From Dimorphilus gyrociliatus (taxonomy: Eukaryota > Annelida > Polychaeta > Dinophilidae), in contig CAJFCJ010000020.1 in NCBI GenBank assembly GCA_904063045.1, positions 488,916 through 552,915 on the forward strand: DNA of 64,000 bases, in the 5' to 3' direction. Numbering within the stretch: the stretch's first letter is position 1; every line of letters starts with the position of its first letter. Below are positions 31,718 to 42,732 of the stretch, piece after piece. The notes under the pieces were generated by a model. That model saw only the letters and a list, made by a program, of their open reading frames with translations. It did not search any database and had not been told where the DNA came from. The position numbers and the translations under genes were made by a program.

Positions 31718-34405
31718 ATGACAACTATGGCCGAAGATTTTACTCAGCTGGCTCACGCAATTAAGTCTCTGGAGAGAACAATCAGGCAAAACAATTTAAT
31801 ATTAAATGGTAAACAACCGTCGAAACGTATATCTACTGAAACGGACAGCCGTAAGGCAGTGAAATTGAAGGCATTACCTTCCGAGGATGCAATAGAAGAT
31901 GATGAGATTATTAACAGGGTTTGTCTGCTTCGTCTGTTTATCAGTTCGCAAATAAGTATATACAGTTCGTAGTAGTTTCGCGTAAATATATTTAAATAAA
32001 AAAAAAATGTTTATTCAGAAGTCTTATTAACTCAGCCTAAATCAGTTTTGGTGCTATATAATCCTAGGTGTTTCGTATTAATAAACCGGTACTAATCGAT
32101 TTTTTTCTTGTCGAATCGATCATTTAAGGTTGATATTGTTGTTATTAGTAAACCATGGATAATCAGACAAATAAAAAGGTGAGATAGACGTAATGAAAGG
32201 TTTATTTAAGCACAGCGAAGCTGATTACTATATACAAGAACAAAGGAAGCTAAGAAATATGGAACAAAATCGAACAGCAATTTTATTTTCGTTACAGCTT
32301 CCTAGAGGATAAAACAATCGATAATATAATGTATCCTTTATTCTCCAGCGGGAGGTCTATATTAGGGTAGTTTTCCTCAAATTGGGCGAAATCGATACGC
32401 TTAAGGAGAAATACGCCGCTGACGTTTTCTTTCAAGCTCGCTGGAGAGAGGAAAGGTTCGATAACAAGGACGAGATAGTTTGTTAACTTACAAAAGCACA
32501 TAAGCAAGCTATTAATGCAAGCCTTGTTTTTTATTATCGTGTTAGGAAGAAGACGATATTGTTTGGGATGAGTATTGGTCACCTAAGCTTTCTATTGAGA
32601 ATTTACTTAATTCTACATTAATGGATGTGTGGAGATTAGTTGAGAAAGACGAGAATGGACATGCGTATATAACAGAGAAGCACAGAATAAACGGAACTTT
32701 TGCAGAGTCGCTTGAGTTAAACGAGTTTCCGTTCGATACTCAGGTAGAAAAATCGTTACTAATAAAAACAGTTGTATATTTAGTTCATTTGACTGTATAT
32801 ACAAAAGCTACAAGGACACTGCACAATTATTTTGCATATATACATTATATACTGGTACATAGTATATATTAATATGACATTTTCGAAATCAATATAGGAT
32901 TTAACTATTAAAGTCATAACTGAAAGATCGGAAGCGGAAGTGCAGCTATGTGCCGATAAGCATGAAATATCTTCAGTCAATAATCAATCATTCGTCGACG
33001 AACAAGAATGGAGATTGCATAGTGCTGTAATGACATGGAATGTTGTAACGGCTAAAGTTTATAAGAATAGAAGACATAAGCATCCTGCCTTATGTTCAGC
33101 GTGTAAGGTCACAAGAAGGCCCGAATTTTTCATATGGAATATTCTTGTTGTCATGGTAATGCAATCTATAGCTATTTCATTCACTCTTCTTATAGGATAC
33201 CAATCTGAAGACCTATTGTTTATATCTCTTTATATAATATCAATTATTGAAAAATCATATTACAATAGTTAAATTAACCATACTTAACACTAAATTGTAA
33301 ATAACAAAGAGGTAGTGGCGAAAATATTAAATTATTATAAAAGCAACAGGGAACGATTCATTAATTGATAAAACTACAATGTTATTTAGTATAAAATGAC
33401 TAGTTTGAGGACTTTAAAGGTTAAGCCATTATATTCTTTCTACATATTTAATAGTATTAGTTTATACTTAAAGGGATAATGTACGCATACACCCCGAAAA
33501 AAACTATAAGTAACCCCCCTATCATATTTCATCTGCTAGTCTATAATTAAATTCTTTACGTTATTTAATTTATAAGGGAATAATAATATAGTTATTCATA
33601 TTTCTTTCTCCTTTACAGATGTTTATCTGCAGTCTGGCTTTTGCTACATTTACTGTCGATTATAAATTACCTCAGAATAGACTGCAATTAACTTTTATCT
33701 TACTGTTAACAACTGTTACATTCAAGTTTGTCGTAAACCAAAGTTTGCCAAAAATATCCTATTTGACTTATTTAGTAAGATTTTGACGCTTTGAGCTTTT
33801 TTTTCCTATTCATAGAATCATTTTTGAAAATGTGATTTCCCATTTATCAATAGGATAAATATATACTTACGTCAATGACGATCCTTATCTCGATATGTGT
33901 TTGGCACGCCATCGTACCGAAACTGGGATTAGATGACGAAGATTCGGAAGAGGCAGATAAGATTGCCCTTGGGGTGCTCGGTGCCATCTATCTTGTCTTT
34001 CATATTTTTTTTGGATTCTGGATTTCTTGTGCGGTTTGTATTAAGTTTTTAGTTTTTATCAGATTTCCCTTTTTTTTATTTGAAGAAAAGAGGGATTATC
34101 AATTCCTAGAATATTTTATCAAACTTTTTTTTCTTAATGAAAATCTAGTCTTTGAAGAAGAGGCTTAATATTCTTAAAGAGGATGCGGATTACCTCGTAA
34201 GTTGTTATTTCTTTATAAGAGTATACAGTATACAATAAAAGTGGCGGATAATGATCAATTTCCGCTTAAGAAACTCATTTAATAAATTCTCATCGATTTA
34301 CGTCTTTTGAATGACAATCAAAGATTATCCTTTCAGGCTAAAATCAATGGTAAAAGCCCCAAGAAAGTTGCCCCATCTGATGAACCAAATCAAGATCTGG
34401 CTTAA
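31718..34405 (+). CDS. Pentameric ligand-gated ion channel-like protein without Cys-loop
   Basis: Eight exons, all joined in phase 0, give 412 aa: 31718-31918, 32349-32477, 32546-32743, 32898-33155, 33619-33774, 33854-34033, 34149-34196, 34337-34405. The ligand-binding region has the family's early beta strands (VFFQARWREERF), the W-P-N segment (EYWSPKLSIEN) and FPFDTQ. Four hydrophobic segments follow: M1 (FIWNILVVMMFICSLAF), M2 (NRLQLTFILLLTTVTF), M3 (YILTSMTILISICVW) and M4 (IALGVLGAIYLVFHIFFGFW). The canonical cysteine after FPxDxQ is replaced (FPFDTQDLTIK) and no cysteine pair 13 residues apart is present. The N-terminus is a polar helix without a signal peptide. It may sit in the plasma membrane as an unusual channel; ligand and ion choice are not predictable. 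Three of seven donors are GTTTGT. Confidence 0.85.
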
Positions 34406-35902
34406 TCTTTCAACGGAAAGGATAAAGATTCCAATAAAAAATACTTCAATTATTGACATTTGTGTTCTCTTTTTCCATTTTTTATATTAAATATCTTGAC
34501 GATTATATTGTATTTCTTATTTCAAAGGGAAAAATTGCCTTGATTGTTATTTTAATAATTACAAGTCGATATTCAAATTTTATCATCAATTGTGTATTAT
34601 TAGTCTTACTTCGTTTCGTTTGTTTGATGGCAAAATAAAAGCTTGAAAGATTCTATTGTTTATTTTGTGAATAGTTTCCCGTTATTAACCGCAGAGTGTA
34701 AACTGAATGGATAGCGATCAATTTCAAACAAAATCATTACTTTTTTACCGATAACAAGTACAGTTTTCCTAGTATATACTTAGGACAAAGAAGAGATTAT
34801 AATGGACTTGTAAACTTCAATAGCTAATTAACCGGTCTATTAATAAATAATCTTTAATCAAGACCCCCTCCTTCTAATAATCTCTCAGGGTATTAAATGT
34901 ATTTTCATTTGTCTGATTGAATTATAAACTGCAGAGGGCGTCATTATCTGATATTTAACTTTTTCTCATGATGGATGAATGAAACACTTAAACGTTACTT
35001 AAGTAGCGAAAGAGAAATTGTTGATACGAATCAATGAATAAATTTCTTCTAGTTGATTAAACGTTAATCTGAAAACTGGTATTGTTCATCTGTCAACCAG
35101 TAGGCGTAATGGTTTAACAATGTCCCCGCTTTGAACTCTTAAAAGTCGCATCTGTCCAACAAATTTGAAAGACATTAATCTCTGATTTTTCAAAGATTCT
35201 TACATTCCAAAGCACTTTTTAATAATAGTTTTTAAAGTAAATAAATAATGAAAAAGTCATACTTTACTCGCATCCTGATCTTTAAAAAAAGTGGGAATGG
35301 GGGAGAGGATAAGGGATATAACAATAGAATCAAATTATATATTTAATCGCTTGCAAAGTCATCTTTTTTCGTTGCTAGGTAACTATACGACCAAAAATAA
35401 AATTATGTTTGCAATCATATTGTTTTTATGGTGGAAGAAAAAAAAACTGGAATAAAGTAGAAAGTAAAAGGCTCTTAACAAGATATAATAGCGTGGGAGT
35501 AATACTCATTGTCCTTGTTCAAGTATTTTTCTTCACCCCAACACGGATGGAAAGTTATTAATTTGAATAGAACGAAGTTTTCCTATAAACCGACTTAAGG
35601 TTAATTGAGTTCAGCATTTATTAATTATTAATTGTTTCCAAGTGAGTGATTTCAAAAAGACAACGTCTTCATCTTAAATTAACTTTGTTTCTCTAGAAAA
35701 AAAAGGCTCAGTCTTCGCCTTATTATTTTAATGCTAATAATCCATAGCTTTGTGATATACTGTAAGATCTTTCCGACATTTTTCTCGATTATCATCCTTG
35801 TTAATTACATAGAAAATTTTTTAACGCTAGGTGAGGTGCGTGAGCGTTTATCAAAACACACTCAGTTAGGTAACTATTTTCAATAGTGTATAATTTTTGA
35901 AA
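34406..35902. other. Intergenic DNA between channel and GPCR genes
   Basis: AT-rich with no supported exon. An open 61-codon frame at 34453-34638 is hydrophobic but lacks any support. Confidence 0.5.
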
Positions 35903-37002
35903 ATGTACAGACGCGACAATAATTCCAATTTGGTGGAGAAAGAAGATAATAGCGATGATATGCCTGTATACGGTTTACCCGGTTATAGATTCTACGTTTT
36001 TCATTACGTAGGACTAATTTGGTAGGTAAAAAGTCATGAAATGCTATATATAGATATAAGAGTAAAACTTTAAAATAGAAAAGAAAACAGCAAATATGAT
36101 TTTTATTTATAGAAACAATTTTTTTTACTCAATTGCAGTCTGGTTACGTCGCTTTTCTTTACAACTGCAATATTTGTGTTGATATTTAAGAATGTAAAAA
36201 CAATATTTAAAAGTCAAATTGGTGAAAGATTGATATTTTATATGGCAGTGTTTGATTTTGGATATTGTACAGTTCATCTGGCAGATCATATTTATATGTT
36301 GATAGTCAAAAATCATCCTCCGGATATGTTCTGCGCTGCTATTGGATTTTTGTTAAATGAATTTGTTGTAGGTCAGTGTCTAGTAGTTATATTCACAGCC
36401 GTAAATGCTTTTTATATGGTTGTCAAGGAGAAAAGAATTAAGCTTGGAAAATACGATTGGAGATTACATATCGTTGCATTCGGTTTACCGCTAATTATTT
36501 GTTGTGCTATAGCGAGCATTCGTCACTGGGGAAGAAGCGGAGCATGGTAAATGTCTTTAGTGCAAAAATTTTAATAATTAATAAAGATAATTGTTTTTAC
36601 TCCAGGTGTTTTTTAGATAATCGTCGACCTTACTCTAAAATTCTACAAACTGTTATTGCCGTCTTTTTCGTTCTAATTTTTGTTCTAATTTCAATATTGT
36701 ACAGCTTATCTTGGATAAAGATTAAAAAGATATCAAGGAATCTCAACAAAATATTAACAAGCTCTCAAGAAAAGTATCATAAGACGGCAAAGATTATGAT
36801 GCTTTTCGTTATTTCATTTATTGCACAATGGTGGTCGTTTATGATATACGCCGCTTATGGGATGTATAGAACTCAACCATTCCTTATAGTACTCTTGTCA
36901 GTGATTTTTTCCAATTTGGGAGGCATTTTTAATTTTATTACCAATGCTTTTGTAAAAAGAAACAATGTAAAAATTTCATCTAGTGTAAGTAAATCTAATT
37001 GA
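35903..37002 (+). CDS. Seven-transmembrane receptor (cAMP-receptor/GPR157-like class possible)
   Basis: Three exons, 35903-36021, 36139-36546 and 36606-37002, give 307 aa with consistent phases (2, 2). A short acidic N-terminus precedes seven hydrophobic helices: about VGLICLVTSLFFTTAIFVLIF, then LIFYMAVFDFGYCTVHLADHIYM, a helix after the conserved extracellular cysteine (DMFCAAIGFLLNEFVVGQC), LHIVAFGLPLIICCAIASI, VIAVFFVLIFVLISILYSL, IMMLFVISFIAQWWSFMIYAAY and a last helix ending NFITNAFVKR. Extracellular loop 2 contains the partner cysteine in GAWCFLD. The W-C pairing and general pattern recall cAMP-receptor/Git3/GPR157-type receptors rather than rhodopsin-like ones; the assignment is tentative. 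The ligand is unknown. The gene runs tail to tail into the acetyltransferase gene 301 bp away. Confidence 0.8.
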
Positions 37003-37303
37003 AATTAAACATAAAGCATTTTCCGGGAACTTCTATTTTAAATGATAAAAGAAACGTTTACAATTTGAGAACGCGTCCCTTTTTTTTCTCCCTCCTCTTA
37101 TTCCTTCTCTTTATTCTTATTAATGATTATTGATGTTTAGCAATAGTTGTGTGTCAGAAAAGAGAAAAAGTCTTTCAAGTGGAATTTAATTGTCATTTAA
37201 ATATAAAAAGAAATACAACTACGTTGACTGAATGATTTATTTGTCATTTTTAATTAGTTTTATAATTAAATACAAATCTAACGGTTTGTTTTATCATTGT
37301 TTA
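37003..37303. other. Convergent intergenic spacer
   Basis: A 301-bp spacer between the stop codons of the plus-strand GPCR and the minus-strand acetyltransferase. It must hold both 3' UTRs; pyrimidine-rich at 37078-37120. Confidence 0.6.
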
Positions 37304-37792
37304 TCATTCTGAATACTTTTCCAAAGCTTCTCTTCCTATTCTAAATAGGTGCCATTCTTCGAAATCGGTTAGGTCTATTCCACCAACTTTCTTGTACCAA
37401 TTTGTAGCATTCTTATTCCACTCTAAAGCGGCAAAGTGTATTCTGCAACAATCTTCAGAAACCGCGATACTTGCAACCTTCTTGAGTAATTTCTTACCAA
37501 CGCCCAAGTGCCTGTAATTGGGTACGACATATATATCTTCCATATAGAGCATTCTACCTTGAAAAGTTGAATAGGCCTTGAAGTATATCGAATAACCGGC
37601 GATTTCTTTTTTCTCATTCTCAGCAACAATAGCCGAAAAGAATTTATTTGGTCCGAAACAATCCCTATTCAGAATCTCAGGTGTAGTTGTAATGTCATCT
37701 TCCAATTTTTCAAATTCTTTCATTTCGTGAAACATTTTAATTAAATGCTTAAAATCATCGGGTTTAATATCTCTAATTGAAATTTTCGACAT
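37304..37792 (-). CDS. Diamine (spermidine/spermine-type) N-acetyltransferase, GNAT family
   Basis: Single exon, 162 aa, ATG at 37792. Enzymes of this family transfer acetyl from acetyl-CoA to polyamines or, in the SSAT2 branch, to thialysine and related amines in the cytosol. Family hallmarks are present in order: an N-terminal strand (ISIRDIKPDDF), the EF-K-L substrate-side helix (EMKEFEKL), LYMEDIYVVPNYRHLGVGKKLL with the acetyl-CoA pyrophosphate loop (RHLGVG), FAALEWNKNATNWYKKVGG with the catalytic-type tyrosine, and the terminal DLTDFEEWHLFRI. Length is close to the usual 170 aa. Whether it prefers polyamines or thialysine cannot be told from sequence alone. Confidence 0.93.
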   Translation of the reverse strand: MSKISIRDIKPDDFKHLIKMFHEMKEFEKLEDDITTTPEILNRDCFGPNKFFSAIVAENEKKEIAGYSIYFKAYSTFQGRMLYMEDIYVVPNYRHLGVGKKLLKKVASIAVSEDCCRIHFAALEWNKNATNWYKKVGGIDLTDFEEWHLFRIGREALEKYSE

Positions 37793-38652
37793 TCTTACTA
37801 TCTTTATTAAAATACGTTTAGGATTAGTGTAGTAATATTATGTAAAAATGGCCAATTTTCATTCGTTCTGCAATATTTCTACTTAATATTAAAGATAGCA
37901 AATGTATATACTCAAAGTAGGACAAAGTCCATTTAATATTTTCAACATTATATTGTACTTTGCGTTCTTGTCTAATGCTAAAATGTACTTGCTTATATAA
38001 TTTGACATCCATTGTTCACTTATATAATAATTCAAATGAAATGTCACACTAAGTCTTTCGCTAAAACACTTTTGCTACCTTTTACCAAAAAACCTTTTAA
38101 GATTTATATTTTTCCTTGTTTTTTTTATGAAAGAGATAACGAATAATAGATATCTCCTGATACACATTACCACCGACAATTTTAATACTAATACGCAATG
38201 GTTATTACAATCAATAAATTCATGCTATATCAATAAATTCATAGCTATATATGGGAAAATACAGCTGATTATTGAAGGTCGGTCTTTAGTAAATTAATAA
38301 TATATATAACAACTTATATTTCACGCTATTGCGTGCAGAAAAGTAAGTATTGGGAGGATTAATTGAGTATCACTAATTTATTATCTTTGTTTGATTCCAT
38401 TATTAAGTGCTTGGGCTATTAATGACAAAGAAATATACAGTATATACAATACATATATATATATACTGTATATATAAATTTATATATATATATATATATC
38501 AATATATGAGGTGAGAAACAGAACGAGACTAACAGGAAGAAAAAGGCAAAAAATAGAAATAGTGAAAAAGAAGCAAGGAAAATTCTATTCAATAAACTAT
38601 AAAAGAGAAAAGTATTATTTAAGAGAGAGAAGAAAATAAAGAAGAAAGTTAC

Positions 38653-38748
38653 AAGAAGAAGAAGAAGAAGAAGAAGAAGAAGAAGAAGAAGAAGAAGAAG
38701 AAGAAGAAGAAGAAGAAGAAGAAGAAGAAGAAGAAGAAGAAGAAGAAG
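38653..38748 (+). repeat. (GAA)32 trinucleotide repeat
   Basis: An uninterrupted 96-nt run of AAG/GAA units. It lies outside any predicted exon. Pure purine runs of this type can form triplex DNA. Confidence 0.97.
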
Positions 38749-39161
38749 CAGTAGTGTTCAGAAAGAAAAAAAAGAGCTTCTTAGAGGAGAAAAGAATTGA
38801 ACTGTTTTATTTTTATTTTCCATAGATTGCATAGATTGTAATGTATTTGCTAATATGGTAAAAAAAAATTGATCAGAAAAAGGTAAAAGTGTGTAAAAGA
38901 TACTTATGAATACTTTTAATAAGGAGAAACGTCAACATAGACTCTTTATAACTAAGAAGTAAGTAGAGGGTATAAAAGTATTAGCTATTAATAATCCCTG
39001 CGATGTCCATTAAAATGTTTTACATTAGAATGCAAGAGGATGAAATCTCAAAAGTCTCAATCTAAGTAAAAATACAAGTAATTTATTTATAATATTTAAG
39101 ATTTAAAGGATAAGAACAGCTCAAAAAGTATATATGATACGTGCTACATGCTTGCTGATAA

Positions 39162-39208
<47 letters not shown>

Positions 39209-39235
39209 CACATATACATACATACATACATACAT
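39162..39235 (+). repeat. (CA)n(TA)n(CATA)n compound microsatellite
   Basis: AC dinucleotides at 39162-39178 pass into TA dinucleotides to about 39204, then CATA units. Confidence 0.95.
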
Positions 39236-39598
39236 GCGTACACGCGTAAATACATAGAATCTAACTTGGGTAAAAGTTTACCTGTTACAGTAAGAATCTA
39301 TTGTGCCAGTGCTTAATGTTTTTTGTATCACAGTAGTATTCTTGTTGGAATATATGTTATACAAATTGAGAATTTTTTCTTGAGTTTTCTTGATCGATAT
39401 ATACTTGCATTATTCTAATTTACTAATATATTAAATCCAACTTCTATTCCTCCTAAAAGCGTAATAATTTACTTATTTTTATTACAAAAACTAATTGTTA
39501 TTCATTAAACAGCGAATACATTGTCTTAATATGAATGGATTGCAGAACTAATCAGTGTTTTTCTGTAAATATATAAATAATAGAGTTAACAAAAAAAA

Positions 39599-39626
39599 CA
39601 CACACACATATATATATATATATATT
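39599..39626 (+). repeat. (CA)n(TA)n microsatellite
   Basis: A short compound CA then TA run, the same arrangement as at 39162. Confidence 0.9.
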
Positions 39627-40135
39627 AGTATATACATGAAAGTATATATTATATATTGTATATACATACACACGCATGCACCGATTTTAAAGAGAAGATT
39701 ATCAGGTTGTAAAGTAAAATCCAAAGATTACCAAGGCAAGTGACTGAAGAATTATTATCCGTACAATAAAAAAAAAAGAAAAGAATTATGAAATATGCAT
39801 TATGCATTCTATATTAGTGTAATCTTTATGCTCAAACATATACTGATAAGTCTAAAAGCTGGCTTATGTATAAATTCTTTAAATGTACGTGAATACATTT
39901 ACTGTTTATTACATATTATAAATAATATATTGCTTTATTTATTCAGAATGATATCTGTTGTTTTAAGCTAATATATCTTTATATATATATATATATAAAG
40001 TAATTAAGTAATATTCTTATAGCTTATTGGTTCTTCTGCAAACAACTTTCCAGAAACTTATCCACCTCGAGATGTCGCCACTTTCTGATACAATTGGTCT
40101 ATCTGCTCGACAAGGTATTGAAGACAACAGAAGGT

Positions 40136-40159
40136 GGGGTGGGGTGAATAGGGGGAGGG
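40136..40159 (+). repeat. Potential G-quadruplex
   Basis: Four G-runs of 4, 4, 5 and 3 bases with loops of 1 to 6 bases, followed by more G-rich sequence to about 40183. Confidence 0.55.
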
Positions 40160-41124
40160 AAGTAGGAGGGCAAAGGGGAGGTTTTGTTTACATAATAAAT
40201 AATAAAGTATGTATGCTTTGTCAGTATTATAAAATGACGTTTATCCAATTAGCAAACAGTTTTTACTCGAAAATTGGTCATGTTTTATTAGTAAATTTTA
40301 TTAAATGAGACGTAAATATTGAGAATTTAAGAAATAGCATGAAAGGTCAAAAGTACCAATCCAATAGAAGATCAACTTCCGGTTTTTTTTCTTTGCTCTA
40401 TAAATCTCAATAGAGCTTTTTTTTGAAAGGAAGGCGGGAAAGTAAAAAAAGTGACTTTTTGTTAGGAGAATTTCACTCAAAACAAAAAACGTGTATACGT
40501 TTTTTTAGACTTAGATCTATTTCTATTAAGGAGAATATATCTACATTATTGAATGATGTATATCACACATGTATTTACATTTAAGCATACTAATATACAC
40601 TGATTATATATATAGTACATCTACGTTATATGCTATAAATATATTTATATATATGTACAAGCCTTTGTAGCCAATAATTAATGACATGTGTGAAAAGAAG
40701 AAAGACCTAAAGTACAGAGCTCTGCACGTAACTACTATTGAACGGAAAAGTCTGATTTTTTTTATGCTCGAGTGGGAGGAAATTAGATGATGTAATCATA
40801 TTCAAGTTTTATAGTTATATTGGAAGGTGAATTACAAGAATTTACCTAATATATACAAGGGCTTTCATTTGCATAATATTGTATAATAGGATATTTAAAG
40901 GCCCAAAACAGAATTTATTATTTTATTGCTTTTAATCTTTATTTGTGTCTTTTCTCTAATAAAAGCTTTAATTGTCTCAGTTGAACCTATTCAAAGCACC
41001 TTTTAAGTGGATTTTAAAATAGAAAAAAGATAATTACCATATATAGATAGTTTTTTAAATATAGTAAAGAAAAACAACAACAAAAACAACAATAACAGCA
41101 ACAACAATAACAATAACAAATTGT

Positions 41125-42732
41125 TTACTGTCGCTTTTGAACATCGTTGTATAACGAGCGTCTAACGAATAGCCTAGATGCTCCTGGAGATGAAGACGGT
41201 CTTTCGTTTTCGTGTTTTAACATTGAAAAATGAGATTCACTATCAAATGATTTTAAAAGAAATTTTTCATTCTTAGATTTCAGATCGATTAGTTCCCGTT
41301 TAACTTGAACAAACTGCTTGAATTTCGTATCGTTCCTAAGCCTCCACTTGAGACGTTTGATTTCCTCTTCTAAAGCATTTACCTGCCCTTGAAGATTTTC
41401 AATTTGCTTATCGGAATTGGTAATCTTATCAGTTAGTTCTGTAATTATATTTTTAAATTCTTCCAACAAGTTCTCTTTTTCTTCAATATTTTTTGAATAT
41501 ATTTGAGTTTTTTCGCTGATTTCTTTTAATAAACTTTCAAGTTCCCGCTTTATTTCAAGTACTTCAGTATTTTTGTCTTTTAATTGCTTTTCGGCTTTTT
41601 TTGCCTTTTCTCGATTAACTAAGGCTTCCCTCTTTGAATTGCTTATCTCTTCATCTTTCGTTGATAGTGTCTCCCTAAGAACTTCCGCTTCTTTTCGTAA
41701 TTCCGTTAATTCGTCACCTTGCCTTATCATTATTTGACGGCATCTTTTGAAATCATTCTCAATTTCTGCTTTTTCATCTTCCAAACTTGTAATTTTTGCC
41801 TTTAATTCCTAAAGAAATATTGAATGTATTTTATTAGATTGTTTGAACAAGTTTCAAGCATAAAGTAGTAAAACTTTTTTTTATTGGTGTTACGTACTTC
41901 TTTTTCCTTTTCTATCTGCCTCATTTGATAGCTAAGCCTTTGGTGTTGAACGTTAATACCTCTCAATTTGTCAATTTCCGTTTCAAGCTGTGTGAATAAG
42001 TGGTATGAAGAAAAAAAAAGAAAAAAAAGAAGCCTAAGAAAGGATTAGGAGAGGAATTTTAGCACAAAGCTTTCAATAGGGGCTTTTCTTACCCTTGTCT
42101 TTTCATCTTGATGGTGTTTTTTCCACCTCTCTAGTTCTTTGAGATTAAATTCAAGCTGTTGACCAAAAAAAGAAACGAATCAATGAGACTTTAGCTAACA
42201 GAAAATGAAGAGGATATAGATAAATAAGAGATAATATATATCCCATACAATATCCTATTAAAGATAATTGTATTTATAGTTCTGACCTCCTTCTTCTCTT
42301 CCCTCCAGGCTCTGGATTTATCGTAAAAATCAGACATGTCTTTCTTTAATTTTGAAACTAGTTTCTGCAGTTTATTTCTTTCGTTTAGTAGATCTTTAAC
42401 GAATTCCATATCCTTAAGTCGATTTTGCTTGTCCTCGTCATGAGGATAAGGACATGGAATTGCTCCACAATGTAAACAGCATTCTCTATTTACTAAATGT
42501 GGGTAATATTTCCTGTAAATATTTACGTTCGCAGTTTATCTATGCCGTATTTGTAAGAATAATTTAGCAATACCTGTAAGCGTTTGTTAAATTGCCCGCC
42601 CATTCTAGTAATTCTTCTTTCTGTTTCCAGTGTAGTTCGTACCAATTATATTTACTTTCTGGATCGTTTTCCTTACTCTTCCCATCATCCTGTATTTTCT
42701 TTTCCATAACTTTTCTTTCTTCTTTTGTTAAA
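41125..42732 (-). CDS. Long coiled-coil protein with a cysteine-rich knuckle (5' end unresolved)
   Basis: Five exons join in frame: 42732-42574, 42512-42287, 42155-42093, 41987-41898, 41808-41125, giving at least 406 aa. I do not recognise the family. The N-terminal part is mixed (ELHWKQKEELLEWAG), followed by a cysteine-rich segment CCLHCGAIPCPYPHDED that could bind zinc. The rest is a nearly continuous heptad-rich coiled coil of about 300 aa, ending in a Ser/Pro-rich tail (RPSSSPGASRLFVRRSLY). The layout suggests a cytoskeletal, centrosomal or vesicle-tethering scaffold; that is inference. The first exon modelled starts in phase 2 after a good polypyrimidine acceptor, so at least one upstream exon with the start codon is missing. 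A hydrophobic in-frame stretch at 42736-42884 may be intron or exon. Confidence 0.75.

Larger units (their letters stand above)
37793..41124. other. Repeat-rich gene-free interval
   Basis: About 3.3 kb with no supported gene between the 5' end of the acetyltransferase and the 3' end of the coiled-coil gene. It holds TA runs (38456-38500), the (GAA)n tract, CA/TA microsatellites and a G-rich run at 40136-40159. Upstream acetyltransferase promoter elements would lie just after 37793. Confidence 0.6.
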
